The notes beneath the pieces are model-generated. The model was not told the DNA's origin, searched no databases, and saw only the letters and a list, made by a program, of their open reading frames with translations. From NCBI RefSeq assembly GCF_000716875.1, contig NZ_JNWQ01000064.1:1-64000 (forward strand): 64,000 nucleotides of DNA, given 5' to 3'. Position numbers and translations under genes: made by a program. Below, piece by piece: positions 54,697-63,949 of the stretch (position 1 is its first letter; the number at the start of each line of letters is the position of its first letter). The DNA is from Streptomyces novaecaesareae. Its GTDB lineage: Bacteria; Actinomycetota; Actinomycetes; Streptomycetales; Streptomycetaceae.

Positions 54697-55557
54697 TTAC
54701 TGTGCCCGGAAGTCCGTGATCAGGCAGTCCTCCACCGGCAGGTACCCGATCTGCTGGTAGATCGAGTTGCTGGTCGGGTTGGCCAGGTCGGTGTAGAGCA
54801 GAACCTCCTCTGCTCCCAGGGTGAGGACGTACGCGGAGGCGGCGGCCGTGACGGCGCTGCCGTAGCCGCGGCCGCGGTGGTCGGTGGGGGTGTAGACCGG
54901 GCCGATGCGGGACATTCCGACGAGCACCGGGCTGCTGGCGGCCAGGGCGACCGGGCCGCCCTCGTCCTCCCACAGGTGGAGGCTGCCGGCCGCGATCCGC
55001 TCGTCCACCGTCCTTGGCACGTTGGGCAGTTCGACCTTGGCCTCGGCCCCGAACTCCTCGTACCAGCGGATCGCCAGCTCGCGGTCGGCCGGTGCGGCCA
55101 ACCGGTGCCGGCCTGCGGGCGGCCGCGGCGGGTCGGTCAACTCGCCGAGCCGGTAGAGCCGTTCCTCGACGCGCACGGACTGCTCGGTGCCGGTGGCGGC
55201 CGTCCAGGCCGCGGCGAAGGCGCGGACCGTGTCCGCCGCCCCGCCGACCCCGGTCACGGTGGTGAACCCGGGCCCGGCGGCCGCCAGTCCGAGCGCCAGC
55301 TCGGCGGCCGCGGCCTCCGGCATGCAGGAGAGCCGGGGGTCGAACGGGGGCGTCTGCAGGAAGGCGCCGCCGACCGGGCCGCCCTCCTCGGCCCGCCACC
55401 AGCCGAAGACCGGTGGCTCGCCGAACACGTCCAGCCCGGCCTCGGCCAGCCGGTGCACGATGGTGAGCAGGACGGTGTTCTCGGCGGGGCGGGCGGCGAG
55501 GAAGGCGCCCGCCTGGGCCCGGAAATCGTCGAGGGAGGTACTGAAAGTCCAGGTCAT
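54697..55557 (-). CDS. GNAT-family acetyltransferase
   Basis: 286 residues. C-terminal GNAT domain with acetyl-CoA motif VYTPTDHRGRGYGSAVTAAA (about 215-234) and NPTSNSIYQQIGYLPVED. N-terminal half resembles the first lobe of two-domain actinobacterial GNAT proteins. Substrate unknown. ATG 55557; a start 12 codons earlier (55593) is possible. The stop lies 5 bases from the convergent WXG gene. Confidence 0.85.
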   Translation of the reverse strand: MTWTFSTSLDDFRAQAGAFLAARPAENTVLLTIVHRLAEAGLDVFGEPPVFGWWRAEEGGPVGGAFLQTPPFDPRLSCMPEAAAAELALGLAAAGPGFTTVTGVGGAADTVRAFAAAWTAATGTEQSVRVEERLYRLGELTDPPRPPAGRHRLAAPADRELAIRWYEEFGAEAKVELPNVPRTVDERIAAGSLHLWEDEGGPVALAASSPVLVGMSRIGPVYTPTDHRGRGYGSAVTAAASAYVLTLGAEEVLLYTDLANPTSNSIYQQIGYLPVEDCLITDFRAQ

Positions 55558-55636
55558 GGCCCATGTTCGCCCCGACCTGCCCACTCCCGCCAACGATTAT
55601 TCGGGCTCCTGCCGGCCCCGCGCTCCTGCTGGCTCC

Positions 55637-55700
55637 GGGCTACTCGACCGTCGACGCCGGGCTGTTCGACCGCCGCGCCCGGCTACTCGACCGCCGCGCC
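55637..55700. repeat. ~22-base tandem repeat across the DUF255 gene stop codon
   Basis: Three units at 55637, 55659 and 55681 of the form GGGCTACTCGACCGCCGCGCC. The last includes the TAG stop (55683-55685, minus strand) and the final Ala-Val-Glu codons. Confidence 0.78.
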
Positions 55701-57749
55701 CAGCCGCTGGGCCAGCGCCGCCGCGTCGGTGGTCGGCGCGTCGCAGGCGAAGTGCCGGCAGACGTACGCGGCGGGCGCCCCGCCGACCAGCGGCCGGTCC
55801 GCCAGCAGGGGGACCTCGGTGTCCCCCGGCTCGCCCACCGCGACCACCGCCCCGGGCGCCGTCCCGAGCAGCGCGGCCCGCCGCAGCGCCGCCGTGGCCG
55901 GGTCGCCGGCCGGGCCGACCACGGCGACTTCGCGCGGCCCGTCGAGCAGCGCCTCGGCGACGGCGAGGCCCCAGCCGATGAACCGCGGCGCCCGCCCGGC
56001 GAGCGCGCCGACCACGCCGAGGGCCCGTTCGGCGGCCGTCCGGTGCCGGTCGGAGCCGGTGTACGCGGCGTAGGTGAGCAGCGCGCCGGCGGCGGCCGTC
56101 CAGCCGGACGGGGTGGCGTTGTCGGTCGGGTCCTGCGGGCGGCGGATCAGCTCCTCGGCGTCGTCGGCGGTGTCGTAGAGTGCGCCGGAGGCCTCGTCGG
56201 TGAAGTGCTTGAGGACGGTGTCGAGCAGGCCGCCGGCCAGTTGCAGCCACTCCGCGGCGCCGGTGACGGCGTACAGCGCGAGGAAGCCCTCGGCGGTGTC
56301 GGCGTAGTCCTCCAGGACGCCCGTGTTGGCGCCGGCCCGGCCGTCCCGGGAGGTGCGCAGCAGCCGGCCGTCGGGGGTGAGGTGGACGGCGAGCAGCAGG
56401 TCGGCGGCGCGTTCGGCGGCTTCGACCAGGTCGGGGCGCTCCAGGAGTGCGCCGGTCTCGGCGAGCGCGGCGATGGCGAGGCCGTTCCAGGCGGCGACGA
56501 CCTTGTCGTCGCGGGCGGGTGCGGGCCGCGCCGCGCGGGCGTCGAGCATCCGGGCCCGGATCGCCTCGTACTCCGCGAAGGCCTCGGCGCCGGCCCCGGC
56601 GGACTCACCGGGCTCGGCGAGGAGTTGGAGGACGGAGGTGCCGTGCTCGAACGTCCCGTCCGCCGTGACCGAGAACAGCCGGGCGGCGGTGGCCGCGTCG
56701 GCGGGGCCGAGCAGGTCGACCAACTGGCCGGGCTCCCACACGTAATACGCGCCCTCGGTGGACTGCCCGGTCTCCTCGTCCAGGCTGTCGGCGTCCAGCG
56801 CGGAGGCGAACGCGCCTTCGGGGGTGCGGAGTTCGCGCAGCAGGAAGTCCGCCGTCGACAGCGCGACCCGCCGTGCGAGCGCGGACCCGGTGGTCCGCCA
56901 CAGGTGCAGGTAGGCGCGCAGCAGCAGGGCGTTGTCGTAGAGCATCTTCTCGAAGTGCGGCACGACCCAGCCGGCGTCCACCGAGTACCGGGCGAAGCCG
57001 CCGCCGAGCTGGTCGTGGATGCCGCCGCGGGCCATCGCGTCGCCGGTGCGGACGGCCATCTCCAGCGCCGCCTGGGAGCCGGTGCGCGCGTGGTGGCGCA
57101 GCAGGAACTCGATCACCATGGCCGGCGGGAACTTGGGCGCGCCGCCGAAGCCACCGCGGGCCTGGTCGAACTCCCGGCTGAGCGTCACCAGCGCCTGGTG
57201 CAGGTCGGCCTCGCCGGGCGGGTTGTGGGCGCCGGCGGAGTAGACCGCGGCCCGTTCGGCGAGGTCGGCGCGGATCCGCCCGGCGACCTCCGCGACCTCC
57301 TGTCGCCGGTCCCGCCAGGCCGCGTCCACGCCCTCCAGCACCTGGCGGAAGGACGGCATGCCGTGCCGGGGCGCCGGCGGGAAGTAGGTGCCGAAGTAGA
57401 ACGGCTCCTTGTCGGGCGTGAGGAAGACCGTCATCGGCCACCCGCCCTGCCCGGTGGCGGCCTGCACGGCCTCCATGTAGACGGCGTCGACGTCCGGCCG
57501 TTCCTCCCGGTCGACCTTGACCGCGACGAACCGCTCGTTGAGGTACCCGGCGAGCCCGGCGTCCTCGAAGCTCTCGTGGGCCATCACGTGGCACCAGTGG
57601 CAGGCCGCGTACCCGACGGACAGCAGAACGGGCACATTGCGCCGCCGCGCCTCCTCGAACGCCTCCACCCCCCACTCCCACCAGTCGACCGGGTTGTCGG
57701 CGTGCTGCAGCAGGTACGGCGAGGTCGCGTCCGCGAGACGGTTCGGCAT
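55683..57749 (-). CDS. DUF255/YyaL-type thioredoxin-fold protein
   Basis: 688 residues. Begins [20 protein letters not shown]; thioredoxin-like domain with [20 protein letters not shown] (CHWC, about 43-62) and [15 protein letters not shown]; the remainder is an (alpha/alpha) barrel related to GlcNAc epimerase/glycosidase-type folds. Bacterial YyaL and human SPATA20 belong here; the role is poorly known, possibly thiol redox. Length is normal. The 57791 small gene lies upstream on the same strand. Confidence 0.93.
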   Translation of the reverse strand: MPNRLADATSPYLLQHADNPVDWWEWGVEAFEEARRRNVPVLLSVGYAACHWCHVMAHESFEDAGLAGYLNERFVAVKVDREERPDVDAVYMEAVQAATGQGGWPMTVFLTPDKEPFYFGTYFPPAPRHGMPSFRQVLEGVDAAWRDRRQEVAEVAGRIRADLAERAAVYSAGAHNPPGEADLHQALVTLSREFDQARGGFGGAPKFPPAMVIEFLLRHHARTGSQAALEMAVRTGDAMARGGIHDQLGGGFARYSVDAGWVVPHFEKMLYDNALLLRAYLHLWRTTGSALARRVALSTADFLLRELRTPEGAFASALDADSLDEETGQSTEGAYYVWEPGQLVDLLGPADAATAARLFSVTADGTFEHGTSVLQLLAEPGESAGAGAEAFAEYEAIRARMLDARAARPAPARDDKVVAAWNGLAIAALAETGALLERPDLVEAAERAADLLLAVHLTPDGRLLRTSRDGRAGANTGVLEDYADTAEGFLALYAVTGAAEWLQLAGGLLDTVLKHFTDEASGALYDTADDAEELIRRPQDPTDNATPSGWTAAAGALLTYAAYTGSDRHRTAAERALGVVGALAGRAPRFIGWGLAVAEALLDGPREVAVVGPAGDPATAALRRAALLGTAPGAVVAVGEPGDTEVPLLADRPLVGGAPAAYVCRHFACDAPTTDAAALAQRLGAAVE

Positions 57750-57790
57750 GCCCCCATCCTCGCGCATCGGCGCGGGACGGGACGGCAGTC

Positions 57791-57982
57791 TTACTCCTTC
57801 GGGGCCTCCGGCTCCTCCGCGAAGTCGACCTTCTTGAACTGCCGGTTCATCGACTTGGCCAGGAACCACGTCGCCACGCCGAGGGCGGCGAAGACGACGA
57901 AGCCGAGGAGACCGGGGGTGACCTTGGCGTCGTCGACGGCGAGGTCGGCGGCGAGGCTGATGAGGTTCACGGGGGCGCTCAT
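57791..57982 (-). CDS. Conserved small single-span membrane protein
   Basis: 63 residues. One span ([20 protein letters not shown], 25-44) followed by a basic then acidic tail ([19 protein letters not shown]). A gene of this type sits beside mca in many actinobacteria; function unknown. ATG at 57982. Confidence 0.82.
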   Translation of the reverse strand: MSAPVNLISLAADLAVDDAKVTPGLLGFVVFAALGVATWFLAKSMNRQFKKVDFAEEPEAPKE

Positions 57983-57993
57983 ATCTCTATGGT

Positions 57994-58018
57994 GGCCCGG
58001 CTCACGGGGAGCCGGGCC
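57994..58018 (-). terminator. Terminator downstream of mca
   Basis: Perfect 10-base stem GGCCCGGCTC/GAGCCGGGCC with ACGGG loop, 14 bases past the mca stop. It overlaps the small gene's promoter region. Confidence 0.72.
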
Positions 58019-58031
58019 ATCGGGGGGTGGT

Positions 58032-58937
58032 TCAGTCGCGCGTGTCGGCGGCCTCGGCCGCCACGGTGGGGGTGCGCAGGCCGGCGAACAGGTCGTCCTC
58101 CGGCAGGTCCACGTCGACCAGGGTACGGGCGAGCTCGTAGTCCTCGGTGGGCCACACCTCGCGCTGGACCTCCAGCGGGACGCGGAACCACGGGCCGTCC
58201 GGGTCGATCTGGGTGGCGTGGGCGATCAGCACACGGTCGCGGGTCTCGAACCAGTCGTCGCAGCGGACCCGGGTGGTGATCTCGCGCTCCTTGCGGCCGC
58301 TCTTCTCCCAGCCCTCGATCCACTCGCCGTACGGCGACTCGTGGCCGTGCTCGGTGAGGTACTGGTGCAGGGCCCGGATGCGGCCCATCGGGAAGCCGTG
58401 GTTGTAGTACAGCTTGAGCGGCTGCCAGGGCTCTCCGGCCTCGGGGTAGGCGTCCGGGTCGCCCGCGGCGTCGAAGGCCAGCATGGTGATCTTGTGGGTC
58501 ATGATGTGGTCCGGGTGCGGGTACCCGCCGTTCTCGTCGTAGGTCGTGATGACCTGCGGCTTGAACTCGCGGATCAGCCGGACCAGCGGCTCGGCGGCCT
58601 CCTTCACGTCCTGGAGGGCGAAGCAGCCCTCTGGCAGCGGGGGCAGCGGGTCGCCCTCGGGCAGGCCGGAGTCCACGAAGCCCAGCCAGGCCTGCTTGAT
58701 GCCGAGGATCGCCCGCGCCTCGTCCATCTCCTTGCGCCGGACCTCGTGGATGTTCTCCTCGATGTACGGGTCCCCCTGGAGCTTGGGGTTGAGGACCGAC
58801 CCGCGCTCGCCCCCCGTGCAGGTGGCCACCAGCACGTCCACACCCTGTTCGACGTACATGGCCATGGTGGCCGCGCCCTTGCTGGACTCGTCGTCCGGGT
58901 GGGCGTGCACCGCCATCAGTCGCAACTGCTCAGTCAA
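58032..58937 (-). CDS. mca: Mycothiol S-conjugate amidase
   Basis: 301 residues, zinc amidase that splits mycothiol conjugates for export of mercapturic acids (electrophile detoxification). Zinc motif VHAHPDDESSKGAATMAMYV (10-29) and a later His in GGYPHPDHIMTHK. Start is TTG at 58937 (LTEQLRLMAV), with GGAAGGA upstream; an ATG at 58958 has no proper ribosome site. Confirms a mycothiol-using actinobacterium. Confidence 0.94.
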   Translation of the reverse strand: MTEQLRLMAVHAHPDDESSKGAATMAMYVEQGVDVLVATCTGGERGSVLNPKLQGDPYIEENIHEVRRKEMDEARAILGIKQAWLGFVDSGLPEGDPLPPLPEGCFALQDVKEAAEPLVRLIREFKPQVITTYDENGGYPHPDHIMTHKITMLAFDAAGDPDAYPEAGEPWQPLKLYYNHGFPMGRIRALHQYLTEHGHESPYGEWIEGWEKSGRKEREITTRVRCDDWFETRDRVLIAHATQIDPDGPWFRVPLEVQREVWPTEDYELARTLVDVDLPEDDLFAGLRTPTVAAEAADTRD

Positions 58938-59179
58938 CGCCTTGCGTTCCTTCCACATCCTCGGGCGTTCCGCGGAGTCCGGGTCTGCCCACCGTACGAA
59001 CCGCTCACTTCGGGACCGCGTCGCCGCGGGGCCGGCCTGCGCAAGTCGCCGACCAGACCGAGCCCTGCCCCCGCCGGACCGGCCGCGGGCGTGCCCCTCC
59101 TATAGTGACGGACTGGAGGTCCGTCGCATTCCCCCGCTCCGCTCCGCGCGGCCCCTCCCCCAGGAGAGGACAGAGTCCG

Positions 59180-59593
59180 ATGACTGCACAGACCACCGCC
59201 GCCTCGCTGCCCGAGGGGCGCTACGGCCGGGGCGGCGACCGCGACTCGGACCGCCGTCTGAAGGTCGTCGGCGCGGTCTGCGGCGTGCTGGGCCTGGGCC
59301 TGATCGCCTGGCTGGGCGGTTCGTACCTGCTGCGCGAGACGAAGATCAACGGCTCGGTGCCGACCTTCCAGGTGCTCTCCGACTCCGAGGTCCAGCTGCA
59401 CCTCACCGTGCGCAAGGGCGACGGGCAGGCCGGCACCTGTACGGTCCGTTCGCAGGGCGACGACCACGCGGTGGTCGGGGTGGCCGACTTCCCGGTCCCG
59501 GCGGCGGGCGACAGCTACGACGCCGTGGTCACCCTGCGCACCACGTCCCGCGGCACCACCGCCGAGCTGCTGGGCTGCACGCCCGCCAAGTAG
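59180..59593 (+). CDS. DUF4307 family single-span membrane protein
   Basis: 137 residues. Cytoplasmic start, one span (VVGAVCGVLGLGLIAWLGGS, 29-48), extracytoplasmic beta-rich domain (FQVLSDSEVQLHLTVRKGDG, CTVRSQGDDHAVVGVADFPV). Matches DUF4307, routinely between mca and greA in streptomycetes. Function unknown. AGGAGAGGA precedes the ATG at 59180. Confidence 0.88.
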   Translation: MTAQTTAASLPEGRYGRGGDRDSDRRLKVVGAVCGVLGLGLIAWLGGSYLLRETKINGSVPTFQVLSDSEVQLHLTVRKGDGQAGTCTVRSQGDDHAVVGVADFPVPAAGDSYDAVVTLRTTSRGTTAELLGCTPAK

Positions 59594-59924
59594 GGCGCAT
59601 ATTCGCTCCGGGGAGCGGGCATCCGTAGGAGGTCCCGCACACCGTCCCGCGCACCGCCCCGGCCCCCGATCCCCGCCCCGCAGCCCCGGCCCGCAGCCCC
59701 TCCCGCGCACCGTCCTGTACACCGAGGCGTAACGCCGCCGTCAATGGCGCGCCAACGGCCCTCCCGCTTGTCGGCAGGACTTGTTAGTCTCGTGGTTTCG
59801 CCCCTTCCGCACCGGATGGTACGGGAGCGGGCGTTGCTTTGTAGTTGAGACCGATATCACCACCATCCAGCCCTGCTGACGACTCACACCCTCAGCACAG
59901 TCCCAGCACCTACGAGGAGCACCC
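59594..59924. other. Intergenic region upstream of greA
   Basis: About 330 bases, no gene. C-rich direct repeats of CCCGCACACC/CCGTCCCGCGCACCG type at 59633-59712. TTGTCGGCAGGACTTGTTAGTCT (59768 onward) has TTGTCG and TTAGTC spaced like a -35/-10 pair, probably the greA promoter, leaving a leader of over 100 bases. Confidence 0.5.
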
Positions 59925-60425
59925 GTGACCCAGACCAGTGAGAACGTGACCTGGCTCACTCAGGCCGGCTACGACCAGCTCAAGGCCGAGCTGGATCACC
60001 TGACCGGGCCCTGGCGCATCGAGATCGCCCAGAAGATCGAGGCGGCGCGCGAGGAGGGCGACCTCAAGGAGAACGCCGGCTACCACGCGGCGAAGGAGGA
60101 GCAGGGCAAGTACGAGCTGCGCATCCGCCAGCTGACCCAGCTGCTGGAGCGCGCCAAGGTCGGCGAGGCCCCGGCCGACTCGGGCGTGGTGGCCCCGGGC
60201 ATGGTCGTCACGGTCGCCTTCGACGGCGACGAGGACGACCTGATGGAGTTCCTGCTCGCCTCCCGTGAGGTCGCGGGCGCCGACGACCTGGACGTCTACT
60301 CGCCGCAGTCGCCGCTGGGCCGCGCGATCGACGGCAAGCAGATCGGCGACGAGGCGACCTACGACCTGCCGAACGGCAAGCCGGCCATGGTGAAGATCGT
60401 CAAGGTCGTGCCGCACGCCGGCTGA
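59925..60425 (+). CDS. greA: Transcription elongation factor GreA
   Basis: 166 residues. N-terminal coiled coil with the loop acidic residues EEGDLKENAGYHAAKEEQGK (about 44-63), C-terminal FKBP-like domain ending VKIVKVVPHAG. Rescues backtracked RNA polymerase by stimulating RNA cleavage. GTG start at 59925, GAGGAG 8 bases upstream. Confidence 0.96.
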   Translation: MTQTSENVTWLTQAGYDQLKAELDHLTGPWRIEIAQKIEAAREEGDLKENAGYHAAKEEQGKYELRIRQLTQLLERAKVGEAPADSGVVAPGMVVTVAFDGDEDDLMEFLLASREVAGADDLDVYSPQSPLGRAIDGKQIGDEATYDLPNGKPAMVKIVKVVPHAG

Positions 60426-60441
60426 TCCGGCCGCACACGGC

Positions 60442-60482
60442 GGAGGGCGGTCGCGGAGTCAGGGACTCCGCGGCCGCCCTCC
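60442..60482. terminator. Bidirectional terminator greA / ABC permease
   Basis: 19-base stem (60442-60460 with 60464-60482) with one G-U wobble and a 3-base loop. Confidence 0.88.
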
Positions 60483-60512
60483 CGCGTCGACGGCGTCAAC
60501 GGCGCTGCCGCG

Positions 60513-61397
60513 TCAGGCCGTGGACGAGCGGTACTTGCGCACCGCCAGCCACGAGAACACCGCCGTGATGACCACCGACCAGAGCACCGACACCAGCGCC
60601 GCGTGCTGCATCGGCCAGGCCGGGTCCACCGGCCCGACCTGGTTGCCGAACAGCACCCGGCAGGCCTGCACGGTGGCACTGAACGGGTTCCAGTACGCGA
60701 CTCCCTGCAGCCAGCCCGGCATCGAGGTGACCGGCACGAAGGCGTTGGAGACGAAGGTCAGCGGGAAGAGCCAGATCAGCCCGGCCGAGGTGGCCGCCTC
60801 GGGGCTGCGCACCGACAGGCCGATCAGCGCGCCGATCCAGGAGAAGGCGTAGCCGACCAGGAGCAGCAGGGCGAAGGCGCCGAGCGCGTTGAGCACCCCG
60901 TCGTGGATCCGCCAGCCGACCAGCAGGGCGACCAGGCCGAGCACGACCAGGGTGAACGCGGTCTGCACGAGGTCCGCCAGGGTGCGGCCGACGAGCACCG
61001 CCGAGCGGGCCATCGGCAGCGAGCGGAAGCGGTCCACCAGGCCCTTGGTCATGTCCTCCGCGATGCCGGCCGAGGCGCCGGCGACGGCGAAGGTGACGGT
61101 CTGGGCGAAGATGCCGGCCATCAGGAACTGGATGTACGTGTGGGAGCTGGAGTCCGCCCCGGGGATCCGGATCGCCCCGCCCATGACGTACGAGAACAGC
61201 AGCACGAACATGACCGGCTGCATCAGGCCGAAGACGACGATCTCCGGGATGCGGGTCATCCGGCGCAGGTTGCGCTTGGCGACCACCCAGGAGTCGTGCA
61301 GGGTGGCGGCCAGGCCCCGGCGCTGTGCGGGCACCGCCGCGCCGATGGCGTGCGCGGTGGAGCTGCCGGAGCTGCCGGAGGTGCTGGTGGTGCTCAT
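60513..61397 (-). CDS. ABC-2 type exporter permease (DrrB-like)
   Basis: 294 residues, six predicted spans. DSWVVAKRNLRRMTRIPEIV (about 31-50) and the family signature SPEAATSAGLIWLFPLTFVS then NAFVPVTSMPGWLQGVAYWN. Export partner of the ATPase whose stop lies 1 base upstream. Likely a drug or lipid exporter. Confidence 0.9.
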   Translation of the reverse strand: MSTTSTSGSSGSSTAHAIGAAVPAQRRGLAATLHDSWVVAKRNLRRMTRIPEIVVFGLMQPVMFVLLFSYVMGGAIRIPGADSSSHTYIQFLMAGIFAQTVTFAVAGASAGIAEDMTKGLVDRFRSLPMARSAVLVGRTLADLVQTAFTLVVLGLVALLVGWRIHDGVLNALGAFALLLLVGYAFSWIGALIGLSVRSPEAATSAGLIWLFPLTFVSNAFVPVTSMPGWLQGVAYWNPFSATVQACRVLFGNQVGPVDPAWPMQHAALVSVLWSVVITAVFSWLAVRKYRSSTA

Positions 61398-61398
61398 C

Positions 61399-62502
61399 TC
61401 AGCGCTCCTCTCCGGCCGCGACGGCCTGCTTGTCCGGTCCCTGACCGTCGATGCCGTCGGTACCGTCGATGCTGTCGGTGCCGTCCGTGCCGCCGGACTT
61501 GTCCTTGTCCCGGCCGCCCCGGCCGCGCCGCTTGGCGGCGGCGCCGCCCTCCTCGTCCTGCTGTTCGGCGACGTGGCCGGTGAGGGTGAGGAAGACGTCG
61601 TCCAGGGTCGGTCGGCGCAGCCCGATGTCGTCGATCTCGATCCCGCGGGCGTCCAGTTCGCGGATGGCGTCGGCGAGCACCCGGGCGCCGCCGCTGATCG
61701 GCAGGGTGATCCGGCGGGTGTTCTTCTCCACCGCGGGCTCGCTCAGCGCGTAGCCGGACAGCGCTGCGACGGCGTCGGCGACCAGGCCGGGCTCGTGCAC
61801 GACGACCTCGATCCGCTCGCCGCCGATCTGCGCCTTGAGCTGGTCGGCGGTGCCGCGCGCGATGACCCGGCCGTGGTCGACCACCGCGATGTCGTGGGCG
61901 AGCCGGTCGGCCTCCTCCAGGTACTGGGTGGTGAGCAGCAGGGTGGTGCCCTGCTCGACGAGGGTCTCGATGACCTCCCAGAGCGCGAGCCGGTTGCGCG
62001 GGTCGAGGCCGGTGGTCGGCTCGTCGAGGAACATCACCGGCGGCCGGACGACCAGGGCGGCGGCGAGGTCCAGGCGGCGGCGCATGCCGCCGGAGTAGGT
62101 CTTGGCGGTGCGGTCCTTGGCCTCGGTGAGGTTGAACCACTCCAGCAGTTCCAGCGCGCGCGCCTTCGCGTCGCGGCCGCTCATCTGGTAGAGCTCGCCG
62201 ACCATCGTGAGGTTCTCGAAGCCGGTCAGGTACTCGTCGACCGCCGCGTACTGGCCGGACAGGCCGATCAGGCTGCGGACCCGGTTGGGGTGCTTGAGCA
62301 CGTCGACCCCGGCGACCACCGCACGGCCGGAGTCGGGTCGGAGCAGGGTGGTGAGGACCCGCACGGTGGTGGTCTTCCCGGCGCCGTTCGGGCCGAGCAG
62401 CCCGAGCACCGTGCCCTCGGGGACGTCGAGGCTGACGCCGTCCAGGGCTCGTACGTCGCCGAAGGTCTTCACCAGGTTCTCGGCTTGGATGGCTGGCGCC
62501 AT
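61399..62502 (-). CDS. ABC exporter ATP-binding protein (DrrA-like)
   Basis: 367 residues. Walker A LLGPNGAGKTTTVRVLTTLL, signature TYSGGMRRRLDLAAALVVRP, Walker B VMFLDEPTTGLDPRNR. The extended C-terminal domain (about 230-320) is typical of DrrA daunorubicin-resistance ATPases, followed by a Gly/Asp/Ser tail (GGTDGTDSIDGTDGIDG) unique to this protein. ATG 62502 with GAGG 6 bases upstream. Twin palindromes at 62601-62641 are its probable operator. Confidence 0.92.
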   Translation of the reverse strand: MAPAIQAENLVKTFGDVRALDGVSLDVPEGTVLGLLGPNGAGKTTTVRVLTTLLRPDSGRAVVAGVDVLKHPNRVRSLIGLSGQYAAVDEYLTGFENLTMVGELYQMSGRDAKARALELLEWFNLTEAKDRTAKTYSGGMRRRLDLAAALVVRPPVMFLDEPTTGLDPRNRLALWEVIETLVEQGTTLLLTTQYLEEADRLAHDIAVVDHGRVIARGTADQLKAQIGGERIEVVVHEPGLVADAVAALSGYALSEPAVEKNTRRITLPISGGARVLADAIRELDARGIEIDDIGLRRPTLDDVFLTLTGHVAEQQDEEGGAAAKRRGRGGRDKDKSGGTDGTDSIDGTDGIDGQGPDKQAVAAGEER

Positions 62503-62600
62503 GGCCTGCCTCATCTCCTCGGACGTATGGAGCGATCTGTCCCACTCTGCCCCGGTTTCAGGCACGCGGGCGACTCGATTCTCGACCCGCGGGACTCGAA

Positions 62601-62641
62601 CGCGATGTATCGCGAGTCTCCCAGTACGCGATATATCGCGT
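62601..62641. promoter_or_regulatory. Twin palindromes before the ABC exporter operon
   Basis: ACGCGATATATCGCGT (62626-62641) is a perfect 16-base palindrome. CGCGATGTATCGCG (62601-62614) is the same motif with one mismatch, centres about 26 bases apart. Located 99-139 bases upstream of the ATPase start. The motif type is typical of PadR or TetR operators; no such regulator is encoded beside it. Confidence 0.72.
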
Positions 62642-62654
62642 CAAGGGATATCGG

Positions 62655-62700
62655 GGGCCGTCCCGGGATGCGCGGGATGCTGAGGGCCGTCCCGGGATGC
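62655..62700. repeat. 17-base direct repeat upstream of the exporter
   Basis: GGGCCGTCCCGGGATGC at 62655-62671 and again at 62684-62700, between ilvA and the exporter operator. Significance unknown. Confidence 0.75.
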
Positions 62701-62737
62701 CGAGCGAGTCGAGGGGTCCGGCCCCGCCGCCCGACGC

Positions 62738-63949
62738 CTACTCGGAGACGACGTACCCCGAGTCCCGCAGCTCCCCGACCACCGCCGCACAGTGCTCCGG
62801 CCCCTTGGTCTCCAGGTGCAGGTCCACCTCGACCTCGGCCAGCCCCAGCCGCGGATCGATCCGCACGTGCGCCACGTCCAGCACGTTGGCGTCCAGCCTG
62901 GTCAGCACGCCCAGCAGGTCCGCCAGCGAGCCCGGCTTGTCCGCCAGCCGCACCCGCAGCGACAGGTAGCGCCCGGCCGCCGCCAGCCCGTGCCGCAGCA
63001 CCCGCTGCATCAGCTGCGGGTCGATGTTCCCGCCGGACAGCACCGCCACCACCGGGCCCTCGAAGGAGTCCGGCTGCTCCAGCAGCGCCGCGATCGGGGC
63101 CGCCCCGGCCGGCTCGACCACCAGCTTCAGCCGCTCCAGGCCGAGCAGCAGCGCCCGCGAGAGCGCGTCCTCGGAGACCGTACGGATGCCGTCCGCCAGC
63201 GTGTTGATCACCTCGAAGGGGATGTCCCCCGGGCGTCCGACCATGATCCCGTCGGCCATGGTCGCGAAGTGCTCCAGCGACACCGGCCGCCCGGCCGCCA
63301 GCGAGGGCGGGTACGCGGCGGCCGAGGCCGCCTGCACTCCGATCACCCGCACGTCCGGCCGCAGCGGCTTCACCGCCGCCGCGATCCCGGCCAGCAGCCC
63401 GCCGCCGCCCACCCCGACCAGGATGGTCCGCACCTCGGGGCACTGCTCCAGGATCTCCAGCCCGACGGTCGCCTGCCCGGTGACGACGTCCCAGTGGTCG
63501 AAGGGGTGGATGAACACCGCGCCGGTCGCCTCCGAGTAGCGCTGCGCGGCCTGCAGCGCCTCGTCCACGGTGGCGCCGTGCAGCCGCACGTCGGCGCCGT
63601 ACTCGCGGGTGGCCGCGACCTTCGGCAGCGGCGCCGCGACCGGCATGAACACCGTCGAGTGCACCCCCAGCAGCGCGGCCGCCAGCGCCACCCCCTGGGC
63701 GTGGTTCCCGGCACTCGCCGCCACCACCCCGCCGGCCCGCTGCACCGGTGAGAGTCCCGCGATCCGCACGTACGCCCCGCGCAGCTTGAAGGAGCCGGTG
63801 CGCTGCAGGTTCTCGCACTTCAGGTGCACCGGCGCGCCGATCAGCCCGGAAAGGTACCGGCTGCTCTCCATCGGGGTCACCCGGGCGATCCCGGCGAGCA
63901 TCTTCTGGGCGCCGCGGACGTCGTCGAGGGTGATCGGCCAGTTGTGCAT
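62738..63949 (-). CDS. ilvA: Threonine ammonia-lyase with ACT domain
   Basis: 403 residues. PLP lysine in TGSFKLRGAYV (Lys55), glycine loop VGVGGGGLLAGIA, and SGGNIDPQLM. C-terminal ACT domain (about 325-403, RVRLADKPGSLADLLGVLTR) suggests allosteric control. Deaminates threonine to 2-oxobutyrate; this single-ACT form resembles the catabolic/TdcB-like enzymes of actinobacteria. ATG 63949. Confidence 0.93.
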   Translation of the reverse strand: MHNWPITLDDVRGAQKMLAGIARVTPMESSRYLSGLIGAPVHLKCENLQRTGSFKLRGAYVRIAGLSPVQRAGGVVAASAGNHAQGVALAAALLGVHSTVFMPVAAPLPKVAATREYGADVRLHGATVDEALQAAQRYSEATGAVFIHPFDHWDVVTGQATVGLEILEQCPEVRTILVGVGGGGLLAGIAAAVKPLRPDVRVIGVQAASAAAYPPSLAAGRPVSLEHFATMADGIMVGRPGDIPFEVINTLADGIRTVSEDALSRALLLGLERLKLVVEPAGAAPIAALLEQPDSFEGPVVAVLSGGNIDPQLMQRVLRHGLAAAGRYLSLRVRLADKPGSLADLLGVLTRLDANVLDVAHVRIDPRLGLAEVEVDLHLETKGPEHCAAVVGELRDSGYVVSE

